A DNA stretch of 64,000 nt from Caenispirillum bisanense (GTDB lineage Bacteria > Pseudomonadota > Alphaproteobacteria > Rhodospirillales > Rhodospirillaceae): NCBI RefSeq assembly GCF_039523075.1, contig NZ_BAAAEP010000018.1:1-64000 (forward strand), in the 5' to 3' direction. The notes beneath the pieces were generated by a model. It was given only the letters and a program-made list of their open reading frames with translations. It had not been told where the DNA came from and searched no databases. Every line of letters starts with the position of its first letter. Within the stretch, counting starts at the first letter, position 1. Shown one piece after another: positions 45,628-54,006 of the stretch. The position numbers were made by a program, and so were the translations under genes.

Positions 45628-47049
45628 TTATGCGAGAATGTCCGGGGCGCGCGGCACCGCCGTTGCCAGCCCCGTCAGCCCCTCGAACAGCGCCGCGTGT
45701 GACAGCAGGGCCGCCTCGCCGCGGGGGCGGCCGACCATCTGCAGGCCGACCGGCAGGCCGCTCGCCGTCATGGCGGCCGGGACGCTGAGGGCGGGGCAGC
45801 CGGTGAGGGTGATGGCGAAGGTCAGCGCCAGCCAGTCGACGTAGGTGGCGAAGCGCTCGCCCTCCACCTCCTCCACCCAGCGCTGCTCCACCGGGAAGGG
45901 CGCCACCGGCGCCACCGGCGTCACCAGCAGGTCGAAGGTCTCGAACAGCCGCGCCATCTTCGCCACCAGGGCCGCCCGCTGACGTTCGGCGCGGCCGATG
46001 TCGGCGGCGGTGAGGGCGAGGCCCTTCTCGATGTTCCACACCACCTCGGGCTTCAGGGCCTCGCGGCGGTGCTCCAGCAGCGGTCCCATGGCGGTGGCGA
46101 AGCTGGCGGCGCGCAGGGTCTGGAACGACTCGCGGGCGGCGGAAAGGTCGAGGCTCACCTCCTCCACCACGCAGCCGGCATCCTCGAACCGTCGCACGGC
46201 GGCGGCCGACAGGGCGGCGATCTCCACCGCCACCGGCCCGACGCCCAGGTCCGGCGACCACGCCACCCGGCGCGGCGGCTGCGGCCGTTCGGCGGCGGCG
46301 AGGAAGGGGGCGGCCGGGGCCTCCAGCGCCAGCGGATCGCGGGCATCGGGGCCGGCGAAGGCATCCAGCATCAGCGCCACGTCGGCGACGGTGCGCCCCA
46401 TGGGCCCTTCCACCCACAGGCTGCCGAAGGGCTCCCGCGCTGGGCCGCGCGCCACCCGGCCGGGGCTCGGGCGCAGGCCGACGACGCCGCAGAACGACGC
46501 CGGCAGCCGCAGCGAGCCGCCGAGGTCGGAGCCGGTCGCCAGCCACGCCATGCCGGTGGCCAGCGCCGCCGCCGAGCCGCCGGACGAGCCGCCGCAGGTG
46601 CGGGCGGTGTCCCACGGGTTGACGGTGCGGCCGAAGACGTCGTTGAAGGTATTGCCGCCGGCGCCCCATTCGGGCGTGTTGCTCTTGCCGAGCACCAGGC
46701 CGCCGCGCGACTCCAGCCGCTCCACCAGCGCGTCGCTGGCCTTGGGCACCGCCTCGGCGAACAGGGGCGAGCCGTAGGTGGTGCGCACGCCGGCGACGTC
46801 GGTGAGGTCCTTCACCACCAGCGGCAGGCCGGCCAGCCAGCCGGGGCTGCCGCTGTCGCCCTGGCCGGCGAGCAGGCGGTGGGCGTGGTCGCGGGCGCGG
46901 TCGGCGCACAGGGTGGGCAGCGCGTTGACCGCCGGGTTGACGACGGCGATGCGCGCCAGCGCGGCGTCGATGAGATCCAGCGGCGAGACGGCGCCGGCGC
47001 GCAGCAGGCGCACGGCCTCGACGGCCGTCAGGCGGATGAGGTCGTCCAT
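45628..47049 (-). CDS. Amidase signature family protein
   Basis: A 473-residue amidase-signature hydrolase. The catalytic lysine is in PLVVKDLTDVAGV (near residue 79), the Ser-rich motif is CGGSSGGSAAALATG, and the nucleophile lies in GSDLGGSLRLPASFCGVVGL. It resembles GatA-like amidases, but no gatB or gatC is adjacent, so a stand-alone amidase (indole-acetamide or 6-aminohexanoate-cyclic-dimer type) is more probable. It lies just downstream of the PAP2 gene on the same strand (4-bp gap). The stop codon sits in the loop of a short inverted repeat TTCTCG/CGAGAA (45622–45638). Confidence 0.92.
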   Translation of the reverse strand: MDDLIRLTAVEAVRLLRAGAVSPLDLIDAALARIAVVNPAVNALPTLCADRARDHAHRLLAGQGDSGSPGWLAGLPLVVKDLTDVAGVRTTYGSPLFAEAVPKASDALVERLESRGGLVLGKSNTPEWGAGGNTFNDVFGRTVNPWDTARTCGGSSGGSAAALATGMAWLATGSDLGGSLRLPASFCGVVGLRPSPGRVARGPAREPFGSLWVEGPMGRTVADVALMLDAFAGPDARDPLALEAPAAPFLAAAERPQPPRRVAWSPDLGVGPVAVEIAALSAAAVRRFEDAGCVVEEVSLDLSAARESFQTLRAASFATAMGPLLEHRREALKPEVVWNIEKGLALTAADIGRAERQRAALVAKMARLFETFDLLVTPVAPVAPFPVEQRWVEEVEGERFATYVDWLALTFAITLTGCPALSVPAAMTASGLPVGLQMVGRPRGEAALLSHAALFEGLTGLATAVPRAPDILA

Positions 47050-47053
47050 GGGC

Positions 47054-47737
47054 TCAGCGGCCTCCCAGGATCAGGCGATGCAGCCCCCAGGTGACCGACA
47101 CGACGATGACCGCCGACCACAGGGTGTCGGACAGAAAATGGCCGCCCTGGATGATGCGCACCAGCGCCACCACCGAGCCCACGGCCAGGGCCGCCGCGAT
47201 GGCGGTGCCGCGATGGCGGCGCGGCACCAGGAAGGCGAAGGCCACCAGCCAGAACCCCAGCGCCCCGTGGCCGGAGGTGAAGGAGCAGTTGCCGTCGCAC
47301 TGGTCGGTCACCAGCCAGGGCGAGGTATAGACCGCCTCGCCGCCGAACTCCTGGATCTGGCTCGGCCGGGCGCGGCCCCAGTTTTCCTTCAGGATGGTGT
47401 TGACGATCAGCCCCGGCCCGATGGCCAGCGAACTGGCGAGGAACAGCGTCACCCGCCCGTCGATGCCGAGGAACCGCTGGCGCAGCACCACCCCGGCCAG
47501 CCACAGCAGCACCACGAACAGCAGCAGCCCGAACAGCACCACCGGCAGGCCCTTGCGGATGAACTCAGCAAACCAGCCGCGGGCATGGACGAAGCCGAGG
47601 CCCGGCTCGTAGAACAGGCCGCTCACCCACAGATCGGCCTGGGGAAACAGCAGGAAGAAGGCCAGCAGGCCCAGCAGCCAGGCGCAGGGCCGGGCGCGGA
47701 AGGAGGCGCCGGCGGCTTCGATGAAGCGTGCGATCAA
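47054..47737 (-). CDS. PAP2 superfamily membrane phosphatase
   Basis: A 227-residue membrane protein with about six helices and the three-part PAP2 active site: KENWGRARP near residue 116, the central SFTSGHGALGFW with the catalytic histidine, and the nucleophilic histidine region RIIQGGHFLSD. Members dephosphorylate lipid phosphates at the outer face of the inner membrane, for example undecaprenyl-PP or lipid A phosphates. Its start overlaps the upstream GT39 gene by 4 bp. The same GT39–PAP2 pairing recurs at 54007–56342. Confidence 0.92.
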   Translation of the reverse strand: MIARFIEAAGASFRARPCAWLLGLLAFFLLFPQADLWVSGLFYEPGLGFVHARGWFAEFIRKGLPVVLFGLLLFVVLLWLAGVVLRQRFLGIDGRVTLFLASSLAIGPGLIVNTILKENWGRARPSQIQEFGGEAVYTSPWLVTDQCDGNCSFTSGHGALGFWLVAFAFLVPRRHRGTAIAAALAVGSVVALVRIIQGGHFLSDTLWSAVIVVSVTWGLHRLILGGR

Positions 47738-49242
47738 GACCCGTATCCCTCAAATCCGTCCAGCCGCCAGACGTGCAGCGTCAGCGACGCTTCCGCCGAC
47801 AGGCTGACCCGCAGCACCGCCACCTGGCGGGCATCGGCGAAGCGGGTCACCACATGGTCGGGAGCGTCCAGGCGGGTGACGTAGAGGAAGGGGCCGGCAT
47901 CGCCGGCTTCAAGCGCCATCTCCAGCTCGTAATGGTTTTCGATGATGCCGTCGGGGTTCCACATGCGGGCGTCGAAGGGGTGCGGCCGCACGTAGTAGAC
48001 CAGCGTCGCCATGGTCTTGCGGTCATCGAACAGCAGCCGGGCGTCGGGCTGGCCGGCGCTCAGGGCGGCGATGTTTTCGCCCATGGCATCCCAGCCGCGC
48101 ACCCGCTTCAGCGGGTCGAGCTTGCCGCCCGGCTCGATGCCGACCAGCGGCGCCGCCAGGCTGAAGTTGTGCAGCACGAAGATCACCGCCAGATGCAGCA
48201 CGATGGCGGCCTTGAACAGCCGCATCCGCTGCCGCGTCAGCAGCCACGCCGTCACCAGCAGCGAGCCGCCGACATAGGCGGTGGCGGCCCAGTTGGCGTT
48301 GGCGCGGCTGAGCAGGCTTTCGAAGGTCATCACCGCCAGTACCGGCAGGGTGAAGGCGAGCAGCAGGCGGAAGCGCTCGTCGGTCACCGTGGCGCGCCAG
48401 CGGGCGATCACGATCCACAGCAGCACGGCGAAGAAGATGGGGCCGAAGACGCCGAACTGGCTGCCGACGAATTCCGCCAGCTCGCCGGGCTGGAACAGGT
48501 CGCCGCCCAGGTTGGCGTTGGCCTTGGTGTGGGCGTAGGAAACAAAGTCGTTGGACCAGTTCCACCACAGGTTGGGGGCATAGCACAGCGCCGCCACCGC
48601 CAGCGCCGCCCACGGTCCGAAGGTGCGCGCCTGCGGCCGCAGCGACGGCACCCAGGCGAGCGCCAGCACCAGCGAGATGACGAAGAACAGCATGGCGTAC
48701 TTGGCCAGCAGGCCGAGGCCGACGAACAGGCCGAGCGCCAGCCACCACGCCAGCCCGCCGCCGTCGCGCACCCGCACCAGGGCGAGCAGCGCCAGGGCCC
48801 AGAACATCAGCAGGAAGGGGTCGGTGGTGATCACCAGGGCGGAGAATGACACCCCCGGCATGAGGGCGTAGGCGAGCGCGCTCCAGAACCCGATGCGGGC
48901 GTCAAACAGCCGCCGGCCGACATGGTAGATGGCCAGCGCGGCGCCGAAATGGGCAAGGGCGGAGCCGGCCTTGACGCAGACCTCGCCCTCGCCGCAGACG
49001 GCGGTGGTGGCGGCGATGGACCACGCCACCATGGGCGGCTTGGAGAAATAGCCGAAGGCCGGCTGTTGCGCCCACAGCCAGTACTGCGCCTCGTCGAAAC
49101 TGAGGTCGATGCCCAGCGCGGCGACGGACAGCACCCGCCACACGGTCAGGGCGCCGAGCAGCAGGGTGATCGCCAGCGGGCCGAACAGGCCGTCGCCGGA
49201 GGGGGCGGCGGCCGGGCCGGAGGAAAGGGGGGAAGGGGCCAT
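47734..49242 (-). CDS. GT39/ArnT-like membrane glycosyltransferase
   Basis: A 502-residue polytopic protein. The ATG at 49242, 8 bp after the lptG stop, is preferred; a TTG seven codons earlier would overlap lptG. The first periplasmic loop has the family's acidic catalytic region in LSFDEAQYWLWAQQ followed by AFGYFSKPPMVAW, and twelve or so helices follow, then a soluble C-terminal domain. ArnT/PMT-type enzymes transfer a sugar from a polyprenyl-phosphate donor to lipid A, core or protein. Adjacent lptG and PAP2 genes argue for lipopolysaccharide modification. Confidence 0.9.
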   Translation of the reverse strand: MAPSPLSSGPAAAPSGDGLFGPLAITLLLGALTVWRVLSVAALGIDLSFDEAQYWLWAQQPAFGYFSKPPMVAWSIAATTAVCGEGEVCVKAGSALAHFGAALAIYHVGRRLFDARIGFWSALAYALMPGVSFSALVITTDPFLLMFWALALLALVRVRDGGGLAWWLALGLFVGLGLLAKYAMLFFVISLVLALAWVPSLRPQARTFGPWAALAVAALCYAPNLWWNWSNDFVSYAHTKANANLGGDLFQPGELAEFVGSQFGVFGPIFFAVLLWIVIARWRATVTDERFRLLLAFTLPVLAVMTFESLLSRANANWAATAYVGGSLLVTAWLLTRQRMRLFKAAIVLHLAVIFVLHNFSLAAPLVGIEPGGKLDPLKRVRGWDAMGENIAALSAGQPDARLLFDDRKTMATLVYYVRPHPFDARMWNPDGIIENHYELEMALEAGDAGPFLYVTRLDAPDHVVTRFADARQVAVLRVSLSAEASLTLHVWRLDGFEGYGS

Positions 49243-49249
49243 GGACCGC

Positions 49250-50380
49250 TCAGCCGTCCTCAAGGTGGAACAGGAAGGCGGTGCCGAGCAGGGCCGTCAC
49301 CACGCCGGGGCTCCAGGCCGCCAGGGCCAGGGGCAGGGTGTCGGACAGGCCGAGGGCATAGGTCACCTTGCTGTAGAAGTAGAGGCCGAAGCCGGCCAGC
49401 ACGCCGCCCAGCACCCGGAACATCAGCTTGCCGGACCGCTGGTTGGGATTGATGGTGAACACCGCCGCCACCAGCACCATGGACGCCAGCAGCAGCGGCG
49501 ACGCCAGCAGCGAATGCCAGTAGATGGTGTGGCGATGGGCCGAGAAGCCGGCCGATTCGAAGAACTCGATGAACCCCGGCAGGTCCCAGAACGGCACGCT
49601 TTCCGGCTGGGCGTACTTTTCCTGGATGCGGCCGATGGTCAGGGTGGTGGGCAGTTCCAGCGCCTGATGGAAGGCGCTCGGCAGGCCGGGCACCATCACC
49701 CAGGCGTCGCGCAGCTTCAGCACGCCGTCGCCGAGGGTGGCGCGCTGGGCCTCGATGCGGCGGATGAACTCGTTCTCGTTCTTCATCTCGAAGATGGAGA
49801 TGCCGCCCATCTTGAGGGTGAAGTCCTCCTGCCGCACCGATCCGGCCCGCAGCACCGCGGTGCGCTCGCCGGGGCCGCTTTCACGCAGCCACATGCCGCC
49901 GCCGGAGAAGTTCAGGCTGCCGGCATCGTCGACCAGCCGGAACTCCTCCTCCATCGCCTGGAAACGGGCGTAGAGCTTGGCGCCGACCGGGTTGACGACG
50001 GTGATCTCCACCACCCCGAGCAGCGCCGTCACCAGCACCACCGGCGCCAGGAACTGCCAGGCGGAGACCCCGGCCGAGCGCATGATCACCAGCTCCGACG
50101 ACCGCGACAGGCGCCAGAACGTCACCATGCAGGCGATCAGCACCACGAAGGGCAGGGTGGTGTGGATCATGTTGGGCAGCTTGAGCAGCGCCATGATGGC
50201 CAGCTCGGTCGCCGGCGTGCCGGTGCCGGCGGCGCGGCGCAGCAGTTCGATCAGGTCGAACAGCACGATCAGACCGGCGATGACCAGCAATGTCCCGACG
50301 AACGCCGCCAGAAAATGGCGCGTCACATAGCGCGACAGGGTCGGATAGATCCGGAACACGAAACCGATTGTCCTTTGCAT
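49250..50380 (-). CDS. lptG: LptG-like LPS export permease
   Basis: A 376-residue YjgP/YjgQ family protein: one helix (YVTRHFLAAFVGTLLVIAGLIVLFDLIELLRR), two more helices (ALLKLPNMIHTTLPFVVLIACMVTFWRLSRSSELVIMRSAG), a large periplasmic beta-jellyroll at about residues 135–270, and three C-terminal helices. With LptF and LptB it extracts lipopolysaccharide from the inner membrane. The coupling motif LSRSSELVIMRSAGVS is clear. Only one such gene is here; lptF is not adjacent in this window. It is divergent from the PduO-type gene and upstream of the GT39 gene. Confidence 0.93.
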   Translation of the reverse strand: MQRTIGFVFRIYPTLSRYVTRHFLAAFVGTLLVIAGLIVLFDLIELLRRAAGTGTPATELAIMALLKLPNMIHTTLPFVVLIACMVTFWRLSRSSELVIMRSAGVSAWQFLAPVVLVTALLGVVEITVVNPVGAKLYARFQAMEEEFRLVDDAGSLNFSGGGMWLRESGPGERTAVLRAGSVRQEDFTLKMGGISIFEMKNENEFIRRIEAQRATLGDGVLKLRDAWVMVPGLPSAFHQALELPTTLTIGRIQEKYAQPESVPFWDLPGFIEFFESAGFSAHRHTIYWHSLLASPLLLASMVLVAAVFTINPNQRSGKLMFRVLGGVLAGFGLYFYSKVTYALGLSDTLPLALAAWSPGVVTALLGTAFLFHLEDG

Positions 50381-50487
50381 GGGCGCGCGAGGCGGCGCAT
50401 TCTAGCGCCCCGGCGTGCGGCGGGAAACCTCCTCGGCACACCGCCGCACCGCCGTGCCCGCGACCGCAGTATGGGGAGCAAAGACCG

Positions 50488-51063
50488 ATGGTTCAACTGA
50501 CGCGCATCTACACCCGCGGCGGCGATACCGGCCGGACGTCGCTCGGCAACGGGACGCGCGTGCCCAAACATGCCCTGCGGGTGGAAGCCTACGGCACGGT
50601 CGACGAGACCAACGCCGTGCTCGGCATCGCCCGCCTGCACACCGCCGGCAGTGCGGAGGATGCCATGCTCATGCGCATCCAGAACGACCTGTTCGACCTC
50701 GGCGCCGACCTCTGCGTCCCGCCCGCCGAGGGGGAGGAGGCGTCGGAGATGCCGGCGCTGCGCATCGTCGCCGATCAGGTGGAGCGGCTGGAGCGGGAAA
50801 TCGACTCCATGAACGCCGACCTGACGCCGCTGAAATCCTTCGTCCTGCCCGGCGGCGCGCCGGCGGCGGCGCAGCTGCACCTCGCGCGGACCGTGTGCCG
50901 TCGGGCGGAACGCTGCATCACCGCCCTGGCGGAGACGGAGGCGGTGAACCCCGAGGCCATCCGCTACATCAACCGGCTGTCGGATCATCTTTTCGTTCTG
51001 GCGCGGTATGTTAACGCCCAGGGGCCGGGGGATGTGCTGTGGGTGCCGGGGGGCAATCGTTGA
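50488..51063 (+). CDS. Cob(I)alamin adenosyltransferase, PduO type
   Basis: A 191-residue PduO/MMAB-type ATP:cob(I)alamin adenosyltransferase, unrelated in fold to CobO. It shows the N-terminal IYTRGGDTGRTSLGNGTRVPK ATP-binding region, VEAYGTVDETNAVLG, IQNDLFDLGADL and the C-terminal RRAERCITAL and INRLSDHLFVLARYVN active-site helices. GGGGAG precedes the ATG at 50488. It probably salvages cobalamin for adenosylcobalamin-dependent mutases, while CobO at 9620 works in the de novo path. It is 165 bp upstream of etfB. Confidence 0.95.
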   Translation: MVQLTRIYTRGGDTGRTSLGNGTRVPKHALRVEAYGTVDETNAVLGIARLHTAGSAEDAMLMRIQNDLFDLGADLCVPPAEGEEASEMPALRIVADQVERLEREIDSMNADLTPLKSFVLPGGAPAAAQLHLARTVCRRAERCITALAETEAVNPEAIRYINRLSDHLFVLARYVNAQGPGDVLWVPGGNR

Positions 51064-51228
51064 TGGCAAGAAACTTGTTTGCCAGCTGGCCAGATTGACA
51101 GGAAATTCCCGACACTTTATTTTGCGCCGCAAACAAAGGTTGCGCGTACAGCGCGACGACGGTGTGGATGAAATCCGCCCGTCGGGGGAGTTAGACCGGA
51201 ACGCAACCGCTGAGATGACAGGAAATCC

Positions 51229-51978
51229 ATGAAGGTTCTCGTCGCCGTCAAGCGGGTCGTCGACTACAACGTCAAGATCCGCGTCAAAGCCGACAAGTCC
51301 GGCGTTGAAACGTCCAACGTCAAGATGTCCATGAACCCCTTCGACGAAATCGCCGTCGAAGAGGCCGTCCGCCTGAAGGAGGCCGGCAAGGCCACCGACG
51401 TGGTGGCGGTCAGCCTGGGTGTCGCCCAGAGCCAGGAGACCATCCGCACGGCCCTCGCCATGGGTGCCGACCGCGGCGTGCTGGTCCAGACCGATGAGGA
51501 ACTGCAGCCGCTGGCCGTCGCCAAGCTGCTGAAGGCCATCATCGACAAGGAACAGCCGGACCTGGTGATCCTCGGCAAGCAGGCCATCGACGACGACAGC
51601 AACCAGACCGGCCAGATGCTGGCCGCTCTGCTCGGCTGGCCGCAGGGCACCTTCGCCTCCAAGGTGGAGCTGACCGACGGCGGCCTGCAGGTCGTGCGCG
51701 AAGTCGACGGCGGCCTGGAGACGGTGGCGCTCAAGCTGCCGGCCCTGGTCACTGCCGACCTGCGCCTGAACCAGCCGCGCTATGCGTCGCTGCCGAACAT
51801 CATGAAGGCCAAGAAGAAGCCCATCGAGACCCTGTCGCCCGCCGATCTGGGCGTCGATGTCGCGCCGCGCCTCGTCACCCTGAAGGTCGAGGAACCCGCC
51901 GCCCGCAAGGCCGGCATCAAGGTGCCCGACGTCGCCACCCTGGTCGACAAGCTCAAGAACGAAGCGAAGGTGATCTGA
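51229..51978 (+). CDS. etfB: Electron transfer flavoprotein subunit beta
   Basis: A 249-residue EtfB. It starts VLVAVKRVVDYNVKIRVK and includes MNPFDEIAVEEAVRLKE, the AMGADRGVLV loop and the signature VILGKQAIDDDSNQTGQMLAALLGWPQ, then PALVTADLRLNQPRYASLPNIMKAKKK. With EtfA it carries electrons from acyl-CoA dehydrogenases to the ETF–quinone oxidoreductase in beta-oxidation. Its stop overlaps the etfA start (ATGA). Confidence 0.98.
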   Translation: MKVLVAVKRVVDYNVKIRVKADKSGVETSNVKMSMNPFDEIAVEEAVRLKEAGKATDVVAVSLGVAQSQETIRTALAMGADRGVLVQTDEELQPLAVAKLLKAIIDKEQPDLVILGKQAIDDDSNQTGQMLAALLGWPQGTFASKVELTDGGLQVVREVDGGLETVALKLPALVTADLRLNQPRYASLPNIMKAKKKPIETLSPADLGVDVAPRLVTLKVEEPAARKAGIKVPDVATLVDKLKNEAKVI

Positions 51979-52931
51979 TGAGCATCCTGGTCATCGCCGA
52001 AAACGCCGAAGGCCGTCTGCGCGGCGGCGTCTACAACACCATCACCGCGGCCAGGCAGCTGTCGGAGAAGGGCGCCGGCGACATCCACCTGCTGGTGGCC
52101 GGCAAGGACATCGGCGCCGTCGCCGAGGCGGCCGCCAAGATCGCCGGCGTCGCCAAGGTGCTGAAGGTCGACAACGACCTTTACGCCCACCCGCTGGCCG
52201 AGCCGATGGCGGCGCTGGTGGTGTCGCTGGCCGGCAGCTACAGCCACATCCTCGCCCCCGCCGACACCTTCGGCAAGAACGTGCTGCCGCGGGTGGCCGC
52301 GCTGCTCGACGTCGCCCAGATCTCCGAGATCTCGGCCGTCGAGTCGCAGGACACCTTCGTCCGCCCGATCTACGCCGGCAACGCCATGGCGACCGTCCAG
52401 TCCAAGGACGCCGTCAAGGTCGCCACGGTGCGCGGCACCAGCTTCGACGCCGCTCCGGCCGAGGGTGGCTCCGCCGCCATCGAGGATGCCGCCGCGGCGC
52501 AGGACCCGGGCCTCTCCAGCTTCGTCAGCCAGGAGCTGTCGAAGTCCGAGCGCCCCGAACTGGCCAGCGCCCGCATCGTCGTCTCCGGCGGTCGCGGCAT
52601 GGGCTCGGGCGAGAACTTCAAGCATATCGAACTGGTCGCCGACAAGCTGGGCGCCGCCGTCGGTGCCTCGCGCGCTGCCGTCGACGCCGGCTTCGTGCCC
52701 AACGACTACCAGGTCGGTCAGACCGGCAAGGTGGTCGCCCCGGATCTGTACATCGCCGTCGGCATCTCCGGCGCGATCCAGCATCTGGCGGGCATGAAGG
52801 ACTCCAAGGTGATCGTCGCAATCAACAAGGACGAGGAAGCGCCCATCTTCCAGGTCGCCGACTACGGCCTGGTCGCCGACCTGTTCCAGGCTCTGCCGGA
52901 GCTGGAGCAGGAACTCGACAAGGTCAAATAA
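51978..52931 (+). CDS. etfA: Electron transfer flavoprotein subunit alpha
   Basis: A 317-residue EtfA. The N-terminal domain begins ILVIAENAEGRL. The FAD-binding C-terminal domain has VVSGGRGMGSGENFKHIELVADKLGAAVGASRAAVDAG, GQTGKVVAPDLYIAVGISGAIQHLAGMKDSK and INKDEEAPIFQVADYGLVADLF. It is coupled to etfB, and hbd follows 75 bp downstream, an arrangement common in alphaproteobacteria that links acyl-CoA oxidation with 3-hydroxybutyryl-CoA metabolism. Confidence 0.98.
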   Translation: MSILVIAENAEGRLRGGVYNTITAARQLSEKGAGDIHLLVAGKDIGAVAEAAAKIAGVAKVLKVDNDLYAHPLAEPMAALVVSLAGSYSHILAPADTFGKNVLPRVAALLDVAQISEISAVESQDTFVRPIYAGNAMATVQSKDAVKVATVRGTSFDAAPAEGGSAAIEDAAAAQDPGLSSFVSQELSKSERPELASARIVVSGGRGMGSGENFKHIELVADKLGAAVGASRAAVDAGFVPNDYQVGQTGKVVAPDLYIAVGISGAIQHLAGMKDSKVIVAINKDEEAPIFQVADYGLVADLFQALPELEQELDKVK

Positions 52932-53005
52932 GCAAGTAAGCAAGAGAGAGCGTAGGGGCTTCTCTGGGTCGTCACGCATCAGCCAGCCAAAGGAAGGCCA
53001 GTTAC

Positions 53006-53875
53006 ATGATCAAGAAGATCGGCGTGATCGGCGCCGGCCAGATGGGCAATGGCATCGCCCATGTCTGCGCCCTGTCCGGCTATGACGTCCAGCTTGTGGA
53101 CATCAACCCGGCCCAGTTGGACAAAGCCCTTACGGTTATCGGCAAGAACCTTGACCGTCAGGTCAAGAAGGGCGCGGTGGACGAGGCGGGCAAGGCTGCG
53201 ACCCTTGCCCGCATCTCCACCGGCACCGAATTCTCCTTCGGCACCTGCGACGTGGTGATCGAAGCGGCGACGGAAGACGAGTCGGTGAAGAAGCAGATCT
53301 TCGCCAAGGTCTGCCCGAGCCTGAAGCCGGAAGCCATCCTCTGCACCAACACCTCGTCCATCTCGGTCACGCGCCTTGGCGCCTCCACCGACCGGCCGGG
53401 CAAGTTCATGGGCATGCACTTCATGAACCCGGTGCCGGTGATGCAGCTGGTGGAGCTGATCCGCGGCATCGCCACGGACGAAAGCACCTTCTCCGCCATC
53501 CGTACCTTCACCGAGACCCTCGGCAAGCAGCCGGTGAATGCCGAGGACTTCCCGGCCTTCATCGTCAACCGCATCCTGCTGCCGATGATCAACGAGGCGG
53601 TCTACACCCTGTATGAAGGCGTCGGTTCGGTGGATTCCATCGACACCGCCATGCGCCTGGGTGCCAACCACCCCATGGGTCCGCTGGAACTGGCCGACTT
53701 CATCGGTCTGGACGTCTGCCTTGCCGTCATGCACGTGCTGCACGACGGTCTGGCCGACACCAAGTACCGTCCCTGCCCGCTGCTGGTGAAGTACGTCGAG
53801 GCCGGCTGGCTCGGCCGCAAGACCGGCAAGGGCTTCTACGACTATTCCGGCGACAAGCCGATCCCGACGCGCTGA
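53006..53875 (+). CDS. hbd: 3-hydroxybutyryl-CoA dehydrogenase
   Basis: A 289-residue short-form 3-hydroxyacyl-CoA dehydrogenase. The NAD site GVIGAGQMGNGIAHV lies at residues 6–20; CDVVIEAATEDESVKKQIF, TNTSSISVTRL and the catalytic histidine in MGMHFMNPVPVMQLVELI (near residue 138) follow. The C-terminal domain has FIVNRILLPMINEAVYTLYEG and NHPMGPLELADFIGLDV. It oxidises (S)-3-hydroxybutyryl-CoA to acetoacetyl-CoA. With etfBA it forms a probable operon ending at the hairpin at 53929–53954. Confidence 0.97.
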   Translation: MIKKIGVIGAGQMGNGIAHVCALSGYDVQLVDINPAQLDKALTVIGKNLDRQVKKGAVDEAGKAATLARISTGTEFSFGTCDVVIEAATEDESVKKQIFAKVCPSLKPEAILCTNTSSISVTRLGASTDRPGKFMGMHFMNPVPVMQLVELIRGIATDESTFSAIRTFTETLGKQPVNAEDFPAFIVNRILLPMINEAVYTLYEGVGSVDSIDTAMRLGANHPMGPLELADFIGLDVCLAVMHVLHDGLADTKYRPCPLLVKYVEAGWLGRKTGKGFYDYSGDKPIPTR

Positions 53876-53928
53876 CGCAAACGTCATCGCCGCGGGCTGG
53901 CGAGCCGGCCCCGGGATGTGATACATGC

Positions 53929-53954
53929 GGCCCTCGGAGACATCTCCGGGGGCC
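53929..53954. terminator. Hairpin after hbd
   Basis: GGCCCTCGGAG (53929–53939) and CTCCGGGGGCC (53944–53954) form an 11-bp stem with one G·U pair and a tight ACAT loop, followed by GTTGTCGT with little T content. It separates the etf–hbd unit from the GT39 gene. Confidence 0.65.
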
Positions 53955-54006
53955 GTTGTCGTAGGGCCCGAGGCCGAGACAGACCGAGCAGCAGGAGCAC
54001 CGCACC

